From: Clostridia bacterium
GTDB taxonomy: Bacteria > Bacillota > Clostridia > Lachnospirales > Lachnospiraceae
Reading direction: 5' to 3'
Assembly (NCBI GenBank): GCA_026000755.1
Contig: BNZC01000016.1
Span: forward strand, 1 to 32,294
DNA: 32,294 bases
How positions within the stretch are numbered: the first letter of the stretch is position 1; every line of letters starts with the position of its first letter. A program made the position numbers and the translations under genes. Shown piece by piece: positions 1 to 7,464 of the stretch. Under the pieces are notes generated by a model. That model was not told the origin of the DNA, did not search any database, and saw only the letters and a program-made list of their open reading frames with translations.

Positions 1-210
1 CTGCGTTTTTCCTGTTTTTGTAGCCTAACCGAATCATTTCCCAGACTAAATTCAGCCTGTTATTTCACGGTTTTTCAGAGTAAGTTCCACATCATAAAAC
101 TAGTAGAACTTACTTTGGGAATTTACGAGTGAAAATGCCTGCTCGTTCTGCCGAAAAAAATCTTCTGTGTAAGGGAAAACGGCTGCCTGTCTTTTTTTGT
201 TACTCTTGTT
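1..210. other. non-coding start of window, weak hairpin
   Basis: No convincing gene is seen here. An inverted repeat pairs AGTAAGTTC (79-87) with GAACTTACT (106-114). It lies beyond the 3' end of hepT but has no clear U-run in that direction, so it is only a possible terminator. The stretch around 171-183 holds GAAAACGGCTGCC, a motif that also occurs in the palindromic repeats near 15703 and 26750, so it may be a decayed repeat end. Confidence 0.4.
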
Positions 211-582
211 CTATACTGTTCCACCCTCTTGACTACGATATTTCCTTATTTCCTTTTCGCAAAAATCAAACAAAACAGGAATATTTTCCGTAGCCGTTTT
301 CCATATCTGATATTCATCCATATTCCCATAGCTATGAGCAAAAACATCTCTCATACCTATAATGTTTTTCCATGGAATCTCACCCTCTGTCTTTTTTCTA
401 TAATCACTTGAAAAACTTTTTGCCAGCTCACCTATTTCCTCGATCGACTTTGAAACAGATTTATAATAATCCCTATCCTCTAAAAAAACATCATATGAAT
501 TTCCAAACCTCCGAATAGAAGCCATTATTTCCTCACAATAAATATCTATTTGATGGATACACCAATAATCATGAGTATTCAT
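211..582 (-). CDS. hepT: HepT-like HEPN ribonuclease toxin
   Basis: A 123-residue protein of the HepT/DUF86 HEPN family, the toxin half of a type VII toxin-antitoxin system. Seen directly: the HEPN motif R-X4-H-X-Y as R78, H83 and Y85 (RDVFAHSY), in an otherwise helical, charged protein. In characterised HepT proteins this motif forms the RNase active site of a dimer, and the tyrosine is the residue AMPylated by the MntA antitoxin. The start codon lies inside the last 14 bases of the upstream mntA gene, so the two are probably translationally coupled, and a GGAGAGG ribosome site precedes it. All key residues are present, so the toxin should be active if made. The two genes are visibly more AT-rich than the housekeeping genes further right, which suggests acquisition. 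Family assignment is firm; the RNA target is unknown. Confidence 0.9.
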   Translation of the reverse strand: MNTHDYWCIHQIDIYCEEIMASIRRFGNSYDVFLEDRDYYKSVSKSIEEIGELAKSFSSDYRKKTEGEIPWKNIIGMRDVFAHSYGNMDEYQIWKTATENIPVLFDFCEKEIRKYRSQEGGTV

Positions 583-892
583 ATATTTTTTTCCTCTCCT
601 TATTCACATTTTCTTTGAAAAACAAATTAAACTTCTGATTGTTTTCAGATTCCAATGCCCTCACCGTAACCAAGTCAACTTGTTTTTCTATCACTTCCTT
701 TAGACTTTCATAAAATCCACCTATTTTCCAACCATCTAAATCCGCACCCACAGTATCCACCAAAAAATCTACATCCGATTCATCTGTCGCTTCGCCCCTT
801 GCATAAGACCCAAACAAGTATATGGTTGGAATATTATATTTTTCCGCTACAGGTTTTATCCGCCTTTGTATCTCATCTATCGTATATACCAC
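569..892 (-). CDS. mntA: MntA-like nucleotidyltransferase antitoxin
   Basis: A 107-residue minimal nucleotidyltransferase, the antitoxin partner of hepT. The sequence shows the GSX10DXD signature: G28-S29 in LFGSYARGEA, then D40 and D42 in SDVDFLVD, which bind metal and NTP. The known role of the family is to AMPylate the HepT active-site tyrosine and so silence the toxin. I place the start at a GTG at 892 rather than the more distal GTG at 901: the distal one has its ribosome site (AGAGG) touching it, whereas from 892 the AGGTGAT site is well spaced and the protein begins MVYTIDEIQ, like its relatives. It overlaps hepT by 14 bases and has its own promoter at 976-1004. Order antitoxin then toxin is typical of this system. 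Confidence 0.88.
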   Translation of the reverse strand: MVYTIDEIQRRIKPVAEKYNIPTIYLFGSYARGEATDESDVDFLVDTVGADLDGWKIGGFYESLKEVIEKQVDLVTVRALESENNQKFNLFFKENVNKERKKIYEYS

Positions 893-975
893 GCAAATCA
901 CCTCTTTTCACATATCTGCTTCCTTATATACTACTGGAACAAAAACCGAATTTCTGCCGTTCTTGCCTTTCCTCT

Positions 976-1004
976 ATTATATCCTAAAACACCCGAAAAC
1001 TCAA
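976..1004 (-). promoter_or_regulatory. promoter of mntA-hepT
   Basis: Read on the minus strand: -35 TTGAGT (1004-999), a 17-base spacer, and a perfect -10 TATAAT (981-976). Transcription would start near 969, about 75 bases upstream of the mntA start. No clear operator palindrome is seen. Confidence 0.75.
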
Positions 1005-1021
1005 TACAAAAACAAAAGTCT

Positions 1022-1642
1022 TCAAGATTTTGAAAGTTTCCCATCAAATACCAAAGCATAAATATTCCCAAGGAAATTTCGCCCGTAATGCGCCATTTCT
1101 TGTTCTAAGCGTTCTATCACACGCCATTTTCCAAGACTTTCTAAAGCCTGTGCCTCCTGCCGTATTCCCTCTAAGTAGGCATACAAAAATTCCACGCCGC
1201 TTCCCATAGGATAGCCCTCTGCCAGGGGGTAATCCAAATCAACACCATGTTCCTGTGGGCAGTAGACGGGGTCATAATTATAAAAGAATTTCGGTATTTC
1301 TTGTAAAATTGTATCTCGATAATTTTGTACGCCGTAATCTTCAAAATCCCTAATAAGTTCCTCGTAAACGGATTTTGCTGCAAGTGCCTTGCCAAAAATG
1401 ATGGTACTGCCTTTTTCATACAAGAGTTTTGCAGACGGACGAATTTGTGCTTTCAGTTGTCCATTTCCTTGATATGCAGCCCGCAAGCTGTATAAAACCG
1501 CAGTCATTAGCATATTTGCAGTTTCATAAGTAACAGAAGTGCTATCCTTAGAGGTATATTTTTCGGTCAACCGTTGCATAAGGGGCAGGATTTCTACAAG
1601 TTCATAGTCGTCGTAGATTACACTAAAATCATTGATTTCCAT
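1022..1642 (-). CDS. DUF6179 domain protein
   Basis: A soluble protein of about 206 residues. The stretch around EILPLMQRLTEKYTSKDS and the YETANMLMTAVLYSLR helix match what I remember of the DUF6179 family, common in Clostridia and of unknown function. No membrane segment, signal peptide or catalytic motif is visible. The open frame runs further upstream to 1756, but that part would translate repeat DNA. AGGAG at 1650-1654 sits 7 bases before the ATG at 1642 (MEINDF) and 4 bases before an adjacent ATG at 1645; I prefer 1642. Upstream are two perfect 21-bp direct repeats and an inserted MITE-like element, so its promoter region has been rearranged. The family call is from memory and moderately sure. 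Confidence 0.6.
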   Translation of the reverse strand: MEINDFSVIYDDYELVEILPLMQRLTEKYTSKDSTSVTYETANMLMTAVLYSLRAAYQGNGQLKAQIRPSAKLLYEKGSTIIFGKALAAKSVYEELIRDFEDYGVQNYRDTILQEIPKFFYNYDPVYCPQEHGVDLDYPLAEGYPMGSGVEFLYAYLEGIRQEAQALESLGKWRVIERLEQEMAHYGRNFLGNIYALVFDGKLSKS

Positions 1643-1692
1643 CATTTTTCTCCTTGATTTTTTTGAAATTTTCTGATATACTGAACAAGTAA

Positions 1693-1734
1693 TAAAGCGT
1701 ATTGAGTAAATAGTAAAGCGTATTGAGTAAATAG
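1693..1734. repeat. two perfect 21-bp tandem direct repeats
   Basis: Two identical 21-base units (1693-1713 and 1714-1734), each reading TAAAGCG at the start and GTAAATAG at the end. They lie 50-90 bases upstream of the DUF6179 start and directly beside the insertion element at 1745. They could be an iterated operator or a local slippage product; the sequence does not decide. Confidence 0.85.
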
Positions 1735-1744
1735 CAATTTCTTT

Positions 1745-1929
1745 GTTACTATTCACGGTTGAACCGTTCCGAGAGGTGTTTTTCGAAGAAAAACCCGATT
1801 AAGTCATGTGCCAAATCGCATTTTTTGCGATTAAGCCCCGTACTTTAGGGCGATACTTACCGAACGTTCTTTGTTCGGTAAGGTGTCCCGTGCATAATTG
1901 TTGCTTTCACAGGAACTGTGAATAGTAAC
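1745..1929 (+). mobile_element. MITE-like palindromic element, long form (copy A), with 8-bp target duplication
   Basis: A 185-bp non-coding element bounded by perfect 12-bp terminal inverted repeats, GTTACTATTCAC (1745-1756) and GTGAATAGTAAC (1918-1929). The same 8 bases, ATTTCTTT, lie on both sides (1737-1744 and 1930-1937), as expected of a target-site duplication. Inside is a chain of hairpins: ACGGTT/AACCGT, GTTTTTC/GAAAAAC with GAA loop, AATCGCA/TGCGATT, GCCC/GGGC, and a 10-bp stem CTTACCGAAC/GTTCGGTAAG. It encodes no protein, so a transposase acting in trans is implied. Its right end abuts the ribosome site of the ATPase gene. The short relative is at 11499-11631; a diverged long relative is at 22970-23148. 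Confidence 0.9.
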
Positions 1930-1950
1930 ATTTCTTTTGGAGGTACCAAT

Positions 1951-3126
1951 ATGTTTACACGCAAATTAGTTTCGCAACTGGTAGCAAGAATGACGGAACC
2001 ACGCAAATTTATCCAAATTGTTGTAGGACCCCGACAAACCGGAAAGACCACTGCTGTACTCCAAGCTTTGGAAAAACTGAATGTGCCACAGCTTTTTGTG
2101 ACAGCCGATGACCCAAACCTCGCATCTTCACTCTGGATTCGCAACGAATGGGAACAAGCACGCACATCTGCCAAATCGAGCGAGATGATACTCATCATTG
2201 ATGAAATTCAAAAAATAACCGGTTGGTCGTCTGTCGTTAAACTGCTTTGGGATGAAGACAGTAGACTGGGCATTCCACTCAAAGTGATTCTTACCGGTTC
2301 CTCCGCACTTCTGTTACAGAAAGGGCTTTCCGAATCTTTAATGGGGCGGTTTGAGATTTTGTATTCGCCTCATTGGAACTTCGCAGAGTGCCAAGAAGCC
2401 TTTGACTACAGTCTTGACGATTTCTTGTTTTTTGGCGGTTATCCGGGTGCTGCCACTCTCATCAAAGACGAAACCCGTTGGGCAAGGTATATTGGCAGTT
2501 CTATTGTAGAACCTACCATTTCACAAGATATTTTGATGATGGAGGAAGTAAGGAAACCTGCCCTTTTGCGTTCATTATTTATGCTTGGTTCCGGCTTTAG
2601 CGCACAAGAATTGTCTTTCACAAAGATGTTAGGACAGCTTCAAGATGCCGGGAACACCGTAACTTTAGCACACTATCTTGACCTGCTCAGTAAAGCAAGT
2701 GTGCTAACGGGACTGCAAAATTACTCCGGAAGCAAAATTCGTACACGAAAAAGTTCACCTCGGCTTATGGTCTATGATACTTCCTTGCTGACCTATGCCC
2801 ATGGCACGGGCAGAAACCGACTGCTTGAGGTTCCCACCGACAAAGGTCGATTGGTAGAAAGTGCCGTGGGCGCCTATCTTCTCGCTCGCAGCAAAGAAGA
2901 TGGTTTCGAGATTTATTGGTGGCGTGAACACAGCAACGAGGTTGATTTCGTTATAAAAAAAGGAGAGAAACTGACCGCTATTGAAGTGAAAAGCGGACAA
3001 GTAAAGCATATTGGTGGTAGCCTTACATTCAAAAAAATGTACCCGAATGCCTTATCTCTTATTGTAGGAAGTTCAAATCTTAGCCTTTCCGATTTCCTGC
3101 TTGGAAAAAAGAACTTATTTCTATGA
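1951..3126 (+). CDS. AAA/DUF4143 family ATPase
   Basis: A 391-residue protein with an N-terminal AAA_14 ATPase domain and a C-terminal DUF4143 domain. Visible motifs are Walker A GPRQTGKTT (26-34), Walker B LIIDEIQ (81-87) and a sensor-like LTGSSA (114-119). The C-terminal part has the restriction-nuclease-like pattern EVDFV (330-334) followed by AIEVKSG (343-349), with D332, E345 and K347 placed as in PD-(D/E)XK folds. These proteins are widespread in anaerobes and mostly uncharacterised. The start is the ATG at 1951, 7 bases after GGAGG; a GTG further up at 1918 lies in the terminal repeat of the inserted element and is unlikely. No clean promoter is seen between the element and the gene, so the element may supply it. 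The acetyltransferase gene follows. Confidence 0.85.
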   Translation: MFTRKLVSQLVARMTEPRKFIQIVVGPRQTGKTTAVLQALEKLNVPQLFVTADDPNLASSLWIRNEWEQARTSAKSSEMILIIDEIQKITGWSSVVKLLWDEDSRLGIPLKVILTGSSALLLQKGLSESLMGRFEILYSPHWNFAECQEAFDYSLDDFLFFGGYPGAATLIKDETRWARYIGSSIVEPTISQDILMMEEVRKPALLRSLFMLGSGFSAQELSFTKMLGQLQDAGNTVTLAHYLDLLSKASVLTGLQNYSGSKIRTRKSSPRLMVYDTSLLTYAHGTGRNRLLEVPTDKGRLVESAVGAYLLARSKEDGFEIYWWREHSNEVDFVIKKGEKLTAIEVKSGQVKHIGGSLTFKKMYPNALSLIVGSSNLSLSDFLLGKKNLFL

Positions 3127-3156
3127 GAATTTGTGTACCGTACGCAATATATGCAC

Positions 3157-3262
3157 AAAGGGAGAAGCTATGACTGTCACCATTTGCTATACTTAGTATA
3201 TCAAATACGCAACACATTCTACAATACCCACAAAAGGAGAAGCCATGACTGTCACTATCACA
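3157..3262 (+). repeat. duplicated start region of the acetyltransferase gene, with 8-codon leader ORF
   Basis: The ribosome site and first five codons of the GNAT gene occur twice: about 3157-3184 and again at 3233-3262. The upstream copy, preceded by GGGAG, opens a tiny reading frame at 3170-3196 encoding MTVTICYT then a stop. The real gene starts at 3245 with MTVTITPT. Similarity extends further upstream (TACGCAA in both). This is a short, diverged duplication; the leader ORF could affect translation of the gene behind it. Confidence 0.8.
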
Positions 3263-3724
3263 CCAACCATACCGGCAGATTTTTCTGCACTTGAACCGAT
3301 TCGTTTACAGATGTCCGAATATTTTGCCAAACTCTCCGGTGAAGCGATCCAATATCCAAAACCAATCGAAAGCGTACTGTCAGGCAGTTCTTTGCCCCCT
3401 AACGGCAAACTCGAAAACTTTGAACTACTCACCATTTACGCAAATGACAGCATTGTTGGTTTTGCAGAAACATATTACGGTTACCCAAATGAGCAAACCG
3501 CTTACATTGGACTGTTGTATCTTGCAAAACGAGGCAAAGGTTATGGCACGGAAGCAGTAGGTCAACTTCTGAATCGTTTCCGTTTGGCAGGTTATTCACG
3601 TGTAGGGCTTGGTGTGTTGTTATGCAATGCGTGTGGTTTACGTTTCTGGCATAAACAGGGCTTTGATCGGATTACCGGTGTGAATGCTGAAACGAAAACG
3701 GTGGGACTGGTGAAAAAGATTTGA
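3245..3724 (+). CDS. GNAT family N-acetyltransferase
   Basis: A 159-residue GCN5-related acetyltransferase, a usual length for a single-domain member. The acetyl-CoA pyrophosphate-binding motif A is visible as R96-G-K-G-Y-G101 (LAKRGKGYGTEAV), followed by the helix VGQLLNRFRLAGY and the C-terminal motif B region NACGLRFWHKQGF. A central strand with VGFAETYYGYP precedes motif A. The substrate cannot be told from the sequence. The start at 3245 has AGGAG at a normal distance. It lies 118 bases after the ATPase gene on the same strand and may share its transcript; the strong hairpin at 3767-3799 closes the unit. The 5' end has been duplicated just upstream. Confidence 0.87.
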   Translation: MTVTITPTIPADFSALEPIRLQMSEYFAKLSGEAIQYPKPIESVLSGSSLPPNGKLENFELLTIYANDSIVGFAETYYGYPNEQTAYIGLLYLAKRGKGYGTEAVGQLLNRFRLAGYSRVGLGVLLCNACGLRFWHKQGFDRITGVNAETKTVGLVKKI

Positions 3725-3766
3725 TAATAACTGCAATATTTAGGCAAAGCCCTTGGAATCCGTTCT

Positions 3767-3804
3767 GTGAAGCATAGAAACATTTTTTCTATGCTTCACT
3801 TTTC
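3767..3804 (+). terminator. intrinsic terminator after the acetyltransferase gene
   Basis: A perfect 14-bp stem, GTGAAGCATAGAAA (3767-3780) with TTTCTATGCTTCAC (3786-3799), 5-base loop, followed by TTTTC on the plus strand. It sits between convergent genes and may also slow transcripts arriving from the RNase gene, although no U-run follows in that direction. Confidence 0.8.
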
Positions 3805-5238
3805 TCAAAGTGATTCCTTTAAGCTTTTTTTCATCTTCTTTCTGGTAATTTCCACCAGGTTTAATTTCGTCATATCCACCACCTGAACCGGAACCGGATC
3901 TTTTGAGGTAAATCGCCTTAAGGCTCTTAACAACGTCTCCTGATCCGCCTTTTCCGTCATGCTGATAAAGTCAATGAGGATAATGCCGGAAAGATTCCGA
4001 AGTCGCAGCTGTCTTGCCACTTCTTTTGCCGCTTCCAGATTTACTTTACGGTAATGTTCCTTCGATTGCCCTTTTGCCATGCTCTTTCCTGTATTTACAT
4101 CAATGACGGTTAAGGCTTCTGTGGGTTCAATCACAAGGTATGCACCTGACTTTAACCAGACTTTTTCTTTTAAGGCATCTTCCAACTCCTGTTCCAGGCG
4201 ATATAGCTTTACTAATGGATAATTGCTATCCTCATAGAAGCGAAGCGGTATTTCCGGCTGTGAATCATTTTCTGGAAAATATTCTCTGATTTGTTCCATA
4301 TGATGATTATCCGAACTATATTTCTGCTGTGAATCATTTTCTGAAAAATATTCTCTGATTTGTTCCGCAACATCTTGACGATCTGTTATAACTTCCTTTA
4401 AGCCTTGCAGTTTTAGACGTTTTAATTGGCTGATGTAGGTGGGCGGTGCTTCCATGAGGCAGGAGTAAACACTCCGGTAGAGTGCTTTGTGAAGTAGAGC
4501 CTTTGCCCTCTCTTGTAAATGAGATACCTCTTCTAAGATTTCCGGGTCCGCAGCCTGTTCACAACTTGTCCTTAAAATAAGACCAAATTCCGCTTTCTTT
4601 AAGGGTGCAATCAGAGATTTCAGATGTGTCTTTCTCCCTTGGCTTAGTTTCTTCGACGTACCAAGGAGGGTGTTTCCCGTGGTTAGCAGCAGATGATTGC
4701 CATGAAAATTTAAGTTAGAGGACAGTTCTGGTGGCTTTGTTTTCATGGCTTCTTTCGCAACTTGAACCAGAAGCTCATCGCCCTGTCTAAGAGTATAGGG
4801 GGGCGGTAAAGTTTTGGATGCAGAAACCGCGTTTTGCTCCTGTTCATCTCCCTGCCGAAAGGTATAGGGGGGGGGTGAAATTTTGGGTGTAGAAACCGCA
4901 TTTTGCCCTTGTTTTTTGATGAAAATCGGGTTGGGATTGTCTTTTATGGAATAGTAAGCGATTACTCCGGGTGTAATTTCAATAAAAGCGGCGTTTAAGT
5001 TCTTCACAATGTCCCGTACTCGCCCCACGTAAATATTGCCCAAAAGACTCTCTGTTCCTACTTCCTCACAAGAGAGTTCAACTAGTATTGGTTTATGGGC
5101 AACAGGAGTTGCTTTATCAGCAGAAGATACCGTTTCTTCATAGAGTGCCGTAGTCGTATAGGATTTTCCATTCCTGTCTAAGGTGGTGATAAGTAGGGAA
5201 TTGGTGATTTTGTTTGCCAAAATTGGTTCCTGTTCCAT
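3805..5238 (-). CDS. rng: ribonuclease G/E family endoribonuclease
   Basis: A 477-residue RNase G/E, which cuts single-stranded, AU-rich RNA in rRNA processing and mRNA decay. Seen: an S1-type start (LLGNIYVGRVRDIVKNLNAAFIEI), the catalytic aspartate in TEALTVIDVNTGK, and the second metal aspartate in LSGIILIDFISM. The protein stops right after LVEITRKKMKKSL, so the zinc-link CPXC motif of E. coli RNase E/G is absent; to my knowledge clostridial members often end here. Odd: two internal tandem duplications, each of 23 residues. The first (QNAVS...PPPYT.RQGDE, twice, about residues 112-157) lies in the S1 region, the second (EQIREYF.ENDSQ, twice) between the nuclease parts. A run of 9 C codes for prolines (plus strand 4867-4875). 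Start at 5238 has only a weak ribosome site. It follows the TIGR03936 gene, as in many Clostridia. Confidence 0.9.
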   Translation of the reverse strand: MEQEPILANKITNSLLITTLDRNGKSYTTTALYEETVSSADKATPVAHKPILVELSCEEVGTESLLGNIYVGRVRDIVKNLNAAFIEITPGVIAYYSIKDNPNPIFIKKQGQNAVSTPKISPPPYTFRQGDEQEQNAVSASKTLPPPYTLRQGDELLVQVAKEAMKTKPPELSSNLNFHGNHLLLTTGNTLLGTSKKLSQGRKTHLKSLIAPLKKAEFGLILRTSCEQAADPEILEEVSHLQERAKALLHKALYRSVYSCLMEAPPTYISQLKRLKLQGLKEVITDRQDVAEQIREYFSENDSQQKYSSDNHHMEQIREYFPENDSQPEIPLRFYEDSNYPLVKLYRLEQELEDALKEKVWLKSGAYLVIEPTEALTVIDVNTGKSMAKGQSKEHYRKVNLEAAKEVARQLRLRNLSGIILIDFISMTEKADQETLLRALRRFTSKDPVPVQVVDMTKLNLVEITRKKMKKSLKESL

Positions 5239-5306
5239 TTTATACCCTATGTCTTTCGCATTGATTGTTAATTGGATTTATTATCTTGAAAATGTCATGG
5301 ATGGTT

Positions 5307-6089
5307 CTACTTCCCCGCTTCCGAGAGCGGAATAAACGCATCCTCGTTCTTTGCATATACTTCCAGACGATGAATCCGAAAGTCCTCGGTTCTGCACGTC
5401 CCATTTTGAAACAAAGAGTCTAATACCAACTCCGGTTTCACATTATCCGTACTGCCTGTAGACAATTTCATGAACAAGGCGGGGAGCTCATCTTTTGTCT
5501 TTGTTGCTTTCAGCTCATAGATTAAGGGTTTTAAGTCCATGATGCGTTCCCCTTTTTTTGTCTTTTTGGTCACTAGAATTTCTTCACTATCTTCCCAATA
5601 AACAGTTAAGGCTTTTTCGAGGTCTGCAAAGGCATAGGGAAATACCTCTTCCCGGTTCCAAATGACTTGATAATCCGCCGCTACTACTTGGGACATGGCA
5701 TGTGCAGAAGAATCGGGCAAAGGTGTAAGAGAAAGCACTTCTATACCATTTGCCATGACGGCGTTTAAGGCACAAAGTGCATGAAGCACTTCACGTGAGG
5801 GGGGTAAGAGCTTTAACGTAAGGTCATTCGAGGACTCTGCTTCATTTGAAAGTTCTGCTTCACTTGAAAGGCTTAAGCTATTCACCTCAATATCCAGATA
5901 TTCCCCGTCACTTGTAACTCCCACACCGAGTGGTGCGGCAAAAGACATCACTTGATGAGGGCTATAGCCTTTCGTATAGCTAATGTCAATGTCTGCACGG
6001 CGCATGGCTTTTTGGAAATAGCGCATCATATCCAAATGCCCGATAAACTTCATAGAACCATATTTTCGAAACTTAATCCTTACCTTCAA
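5307..6089 (-). CDS. TIGR03936 family radical-SAM-associated protein (DUF2344)
   Basis: A 260-residue protein of the TIGR03936/DUF2344 family, recognised by the N-terminal run RIKFRKYGSMKFIGHLDMM and YTKGYSPHQVMSFAAPLGVG. The family usually sits beside a B12-binding radical SAM protein and RNase G; its function is unknown, probably in RNA modification or ribosome work. Here the RNase gene follows 68 bases downstream, but the radical SAM partner is not upstream: a tRNA gene and repeats are. I choose a TTG start at 6089, because GGAGG stands 8 bases before it and the protein then begins MKVRIKF, as in relatives; an ATG at 6104 would place the ribosome site inside the coding region. There is a small repetitive insert (SSEAELSNEAESSND) near the middle. 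Confidence 0.82.
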   Translation of the reverse strand: MKVRIKFRKYGSMKFIGHLDMMRYFQKAMRRADIDISYTKGYSPHQVMSFAAPLGVGVTSDGEYLDIEVNSLSLSSEAELSNEAESSNDLTLKLLPPSREVLHALCALNAVMANGIEVLSLTPLPDSSAHAMSQVVAADYQVIWNREEVFPYAFADLEKALTVYWEDSEEILVTKKTKKGERIMDLKPLIYELKATKTKDELPALFMKLSTGSTDNVKPELVLDSLFQNGTCRTEDFRIHRLEVYAKNEDAFIPLSEAGK

Positions 6090-6120
6090 GGTGAATTCCT
6101 CCATTAATAGTTGGTCACTT

Positions 6121-6185
6121 TTATGACAACGCTACACAGAACCGTCATAATCGTTACTGTTTGGCTGCTTCCCGCAAACAGTAGC
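6121..6185. repeat. palindromic intergenic repeat remnant
   Basis: Two adjacent hairpins: TTATGAC/GTCATAA (6121-6127, 6144-6150) and GTTACTGTTTG/CAAACAGTAGC (6153-6163, 6175-6185, one mismatch). The GTTAC end and the minus-strand CAGTAACGATTATG stretch resemble the element at 16877-16992, so this is probably a decayed member of the same GTTAC family. Confidence 0.55.
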
Positions 6186-6224
6186 GGACAGTAATAATTT
6201 TTTCAATAAAATCCAAAAAAGGGC

Positions 6225-6253
6225 TTGCCAAAACAGGAAAAAGCCTGTATAAT
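6225..6253 (+). promoter_or_regulatory. promoter of the tRNA-Thr gene
   Basis: TTGCCA (6225-6230), 17-base spacer, perfect TATAAT (6248-6253) preceded by TG. Transcription would begin about 20 bases before the tRNA. Confidence 0.85.
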
Positions 6254-6280
6254 AAATAAGTCTTATACATCTTAAGGCAA

Positions 6281-6353
6281 GCCGAAGTAGCGCAGTTGGT
6301 AGCGCGTCGCATTCGTAATGCGTAGGTCGAGGGTTCGAGTCCCTTCTTCGGCT
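6281..6353 (+). tRNA. tRNA-Thr (anticodon CGT)
   Basis: A complete 73-base cloverleaf. The acceptor stem GCCGAAG pairs with CTTCGGC, the D stem is GCGC/GCGC around AGTTGGTA, the anticodon loop is TTCGTAA (anticodon CGT), the variable loop is AGGTC, and the T arm is GAGGG-TTCGAGT-CCCTT. The top base pair of the anticodon stem is a U-U mismatch. The discriminator is T and the 3' CCA is not encoded. A T-run (6353-6359) follows at once and probably terminates transcription, so this is a single-gene unit. It decodes ACG threonine codons. Confidence 0.95.
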
Positions 6354-6378
6354 TTTTTTGTTGTCTTTCTATAACAAA

Positions 6379-6411
6379 GGGCTTGCCACGGAAGAATACC
6401 GCAGCAAGCTC
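6379..6411 (-). terminator. probable terminator of the GGGtGRT / scaffold operon
   Basis: On the minus strand a GC-rich stem (GAGCTTGCTGCGG with CCGTGGCAAGCCC) closes 28 bases after the GGGtGRT stop, followed by a short CTTTGTT tract. The U-run is weak, so termination may be partial. Confidence 0.45.
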
Positions 6412-6438
6412 TTAAAATATGTGTGCTATTTACTGATT

Positions 6439-7449
6439 TTAGAACTTCCCTGCATTCGCCGCTTCCTCTATCGAAACCGCTACTGCCACCGTCATACCAA
6501 CCATTGGGTTGTTTCCGGCACCGATTAAGCCCATCATTTCCACATGGGCGGGTACGGAAGAAGAACCTGCAAACTGTGCATCCGAGTGCATACGACCCAT
6601 CGTATCGGTCATACCGTAGGATGCGGGACCTGCCGCCATATTATCGGGGTGGAGGGTACGTCCCGTGCCGCCGCCTGATGCTACAGAGAAATACTTTTTG
6701 CCAAGGTCGTTGCATTCTTTCTTATATGTACCTGCTACCGGGTGCTGAAAACGAGTGGGGTTAGTGGAGTTACCCGTAATGGATACGTCAACGCCCTCTT
6801 TGTGCATAATGGCAACACCTTCTGTTACGTCGTTTGCACCGTAGCAATTTACCTTTGCACGCAGTCCCTCGGAGTATGCCTTACGGAACACTTCTTTGAC
6901 TTCGCCCCCATGGTAATCCATCTCGGTTTCTACATAGGTAAAACCATTGATACGGGAAATTACTTGTGCTGCATCTTTGCCAAGACCGTTTAAGATAACA
7001 CGAAGAGGTTTTTGGCGTACTTTATTTGCTTTCTCGGCAATACCAATCGCACCCTCCGCCGCCGCAAAGGATTCATGTCCTGCCAAAAAGCAGAAACAGT
7101 CAGTCGCTTCTTCCAGTAACATCTTGCCTAGATTTCCGTGACCTAAACCCACCTTACGCTGATCTGCAACAGAACCGGGGATACAAAAAGACTGTAAGCC
7201 CTCTCCGATTGCTTCGGCTGCTGCTGCTGCCTTTTTTGTGCCTTTTTTGATTGCGATGGCGGCTCCTACCACGTATGCCCAAGCGGCATTCTCAAAACAG
7301 ATGGGCTGAATTGCCTTCACCTGATCGTATACGTTTAAGCCGGCATCTTTTGTGATTTTCTCCGCTTCTTCAATAGAAGCAATGCCGTAGCTGTTTAATA
7401 CAGAATTAATCTTATCAATTCTTCTTTCATATGATTCAAACAATGCCAT
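6439..7449 (-). CDS. GGGtGRT protein
   Basis: A 336-residue protein named after the motif that is present here as SGGGTGRTLHPDNMAAGP. It has glycine- and alanine-rich blocks (KKAAAAAEAIGEG, GLGHGNLG) and several cysteines, with no membrane segment. The family is widespread in anaerobic Firmicutes and is almost always encoded next to an IscU/NifU-like scaffold protein, as here, 15 bases downstream of it. Its biochemical role is not established; the pairing implies handling of Fe-S clusters or of a cluster-dependent partner. The ribosome site is an unusual G-rich AGGGGGGC in the 15-base gap. Length matches the family as I know it and nothing looks damaged. Confidence 0.88.
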   Translation of the reverse strand: MALFESYERRIDKINSVLNSYGIASIEEAEKITKDAGLNVYDQVKAIQPICFENAAWAYVVGAAIAIKKGTKKAAAAAEAIGEGLQSFCIPGSVADQRKVGLGHGNLGKMLLEEATDCFCFLAGHESFAAAEGAIGIAEKANKVRQKPLRVILNGLGKDAAQVISRINGFTYVETEMDYHGGEVKEVFRKAYSEGLRAKVNCYGANDVTEGVAIMHKEGVDVSITGNSTNPTRFQHPVAGTYKKECNDLGKKYFSVASGGGTGRTLHPDNMAAGPASYGMTDTMGRMHSDAQFAGSSSVPAHVEMMGLIGAGNNPMVGMTVAVAVSIEEAANAGKF

Positions 7450-7464
7450 TTTTTTCTGCCCCCC

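Noticed and set aside
1918..1950. N-terminal extension of the ATPase from a GTG at 1918
   Set aside because: It would begin in the terminal repeat of the inserted element; the ATG at 1951 has GGAGG at correct spacing.
4867..4875. G-quadruplexes at the G-runs
   Set aside because: Each run is single and isolated, without four tracts close together, so slippage is the more relevant property.
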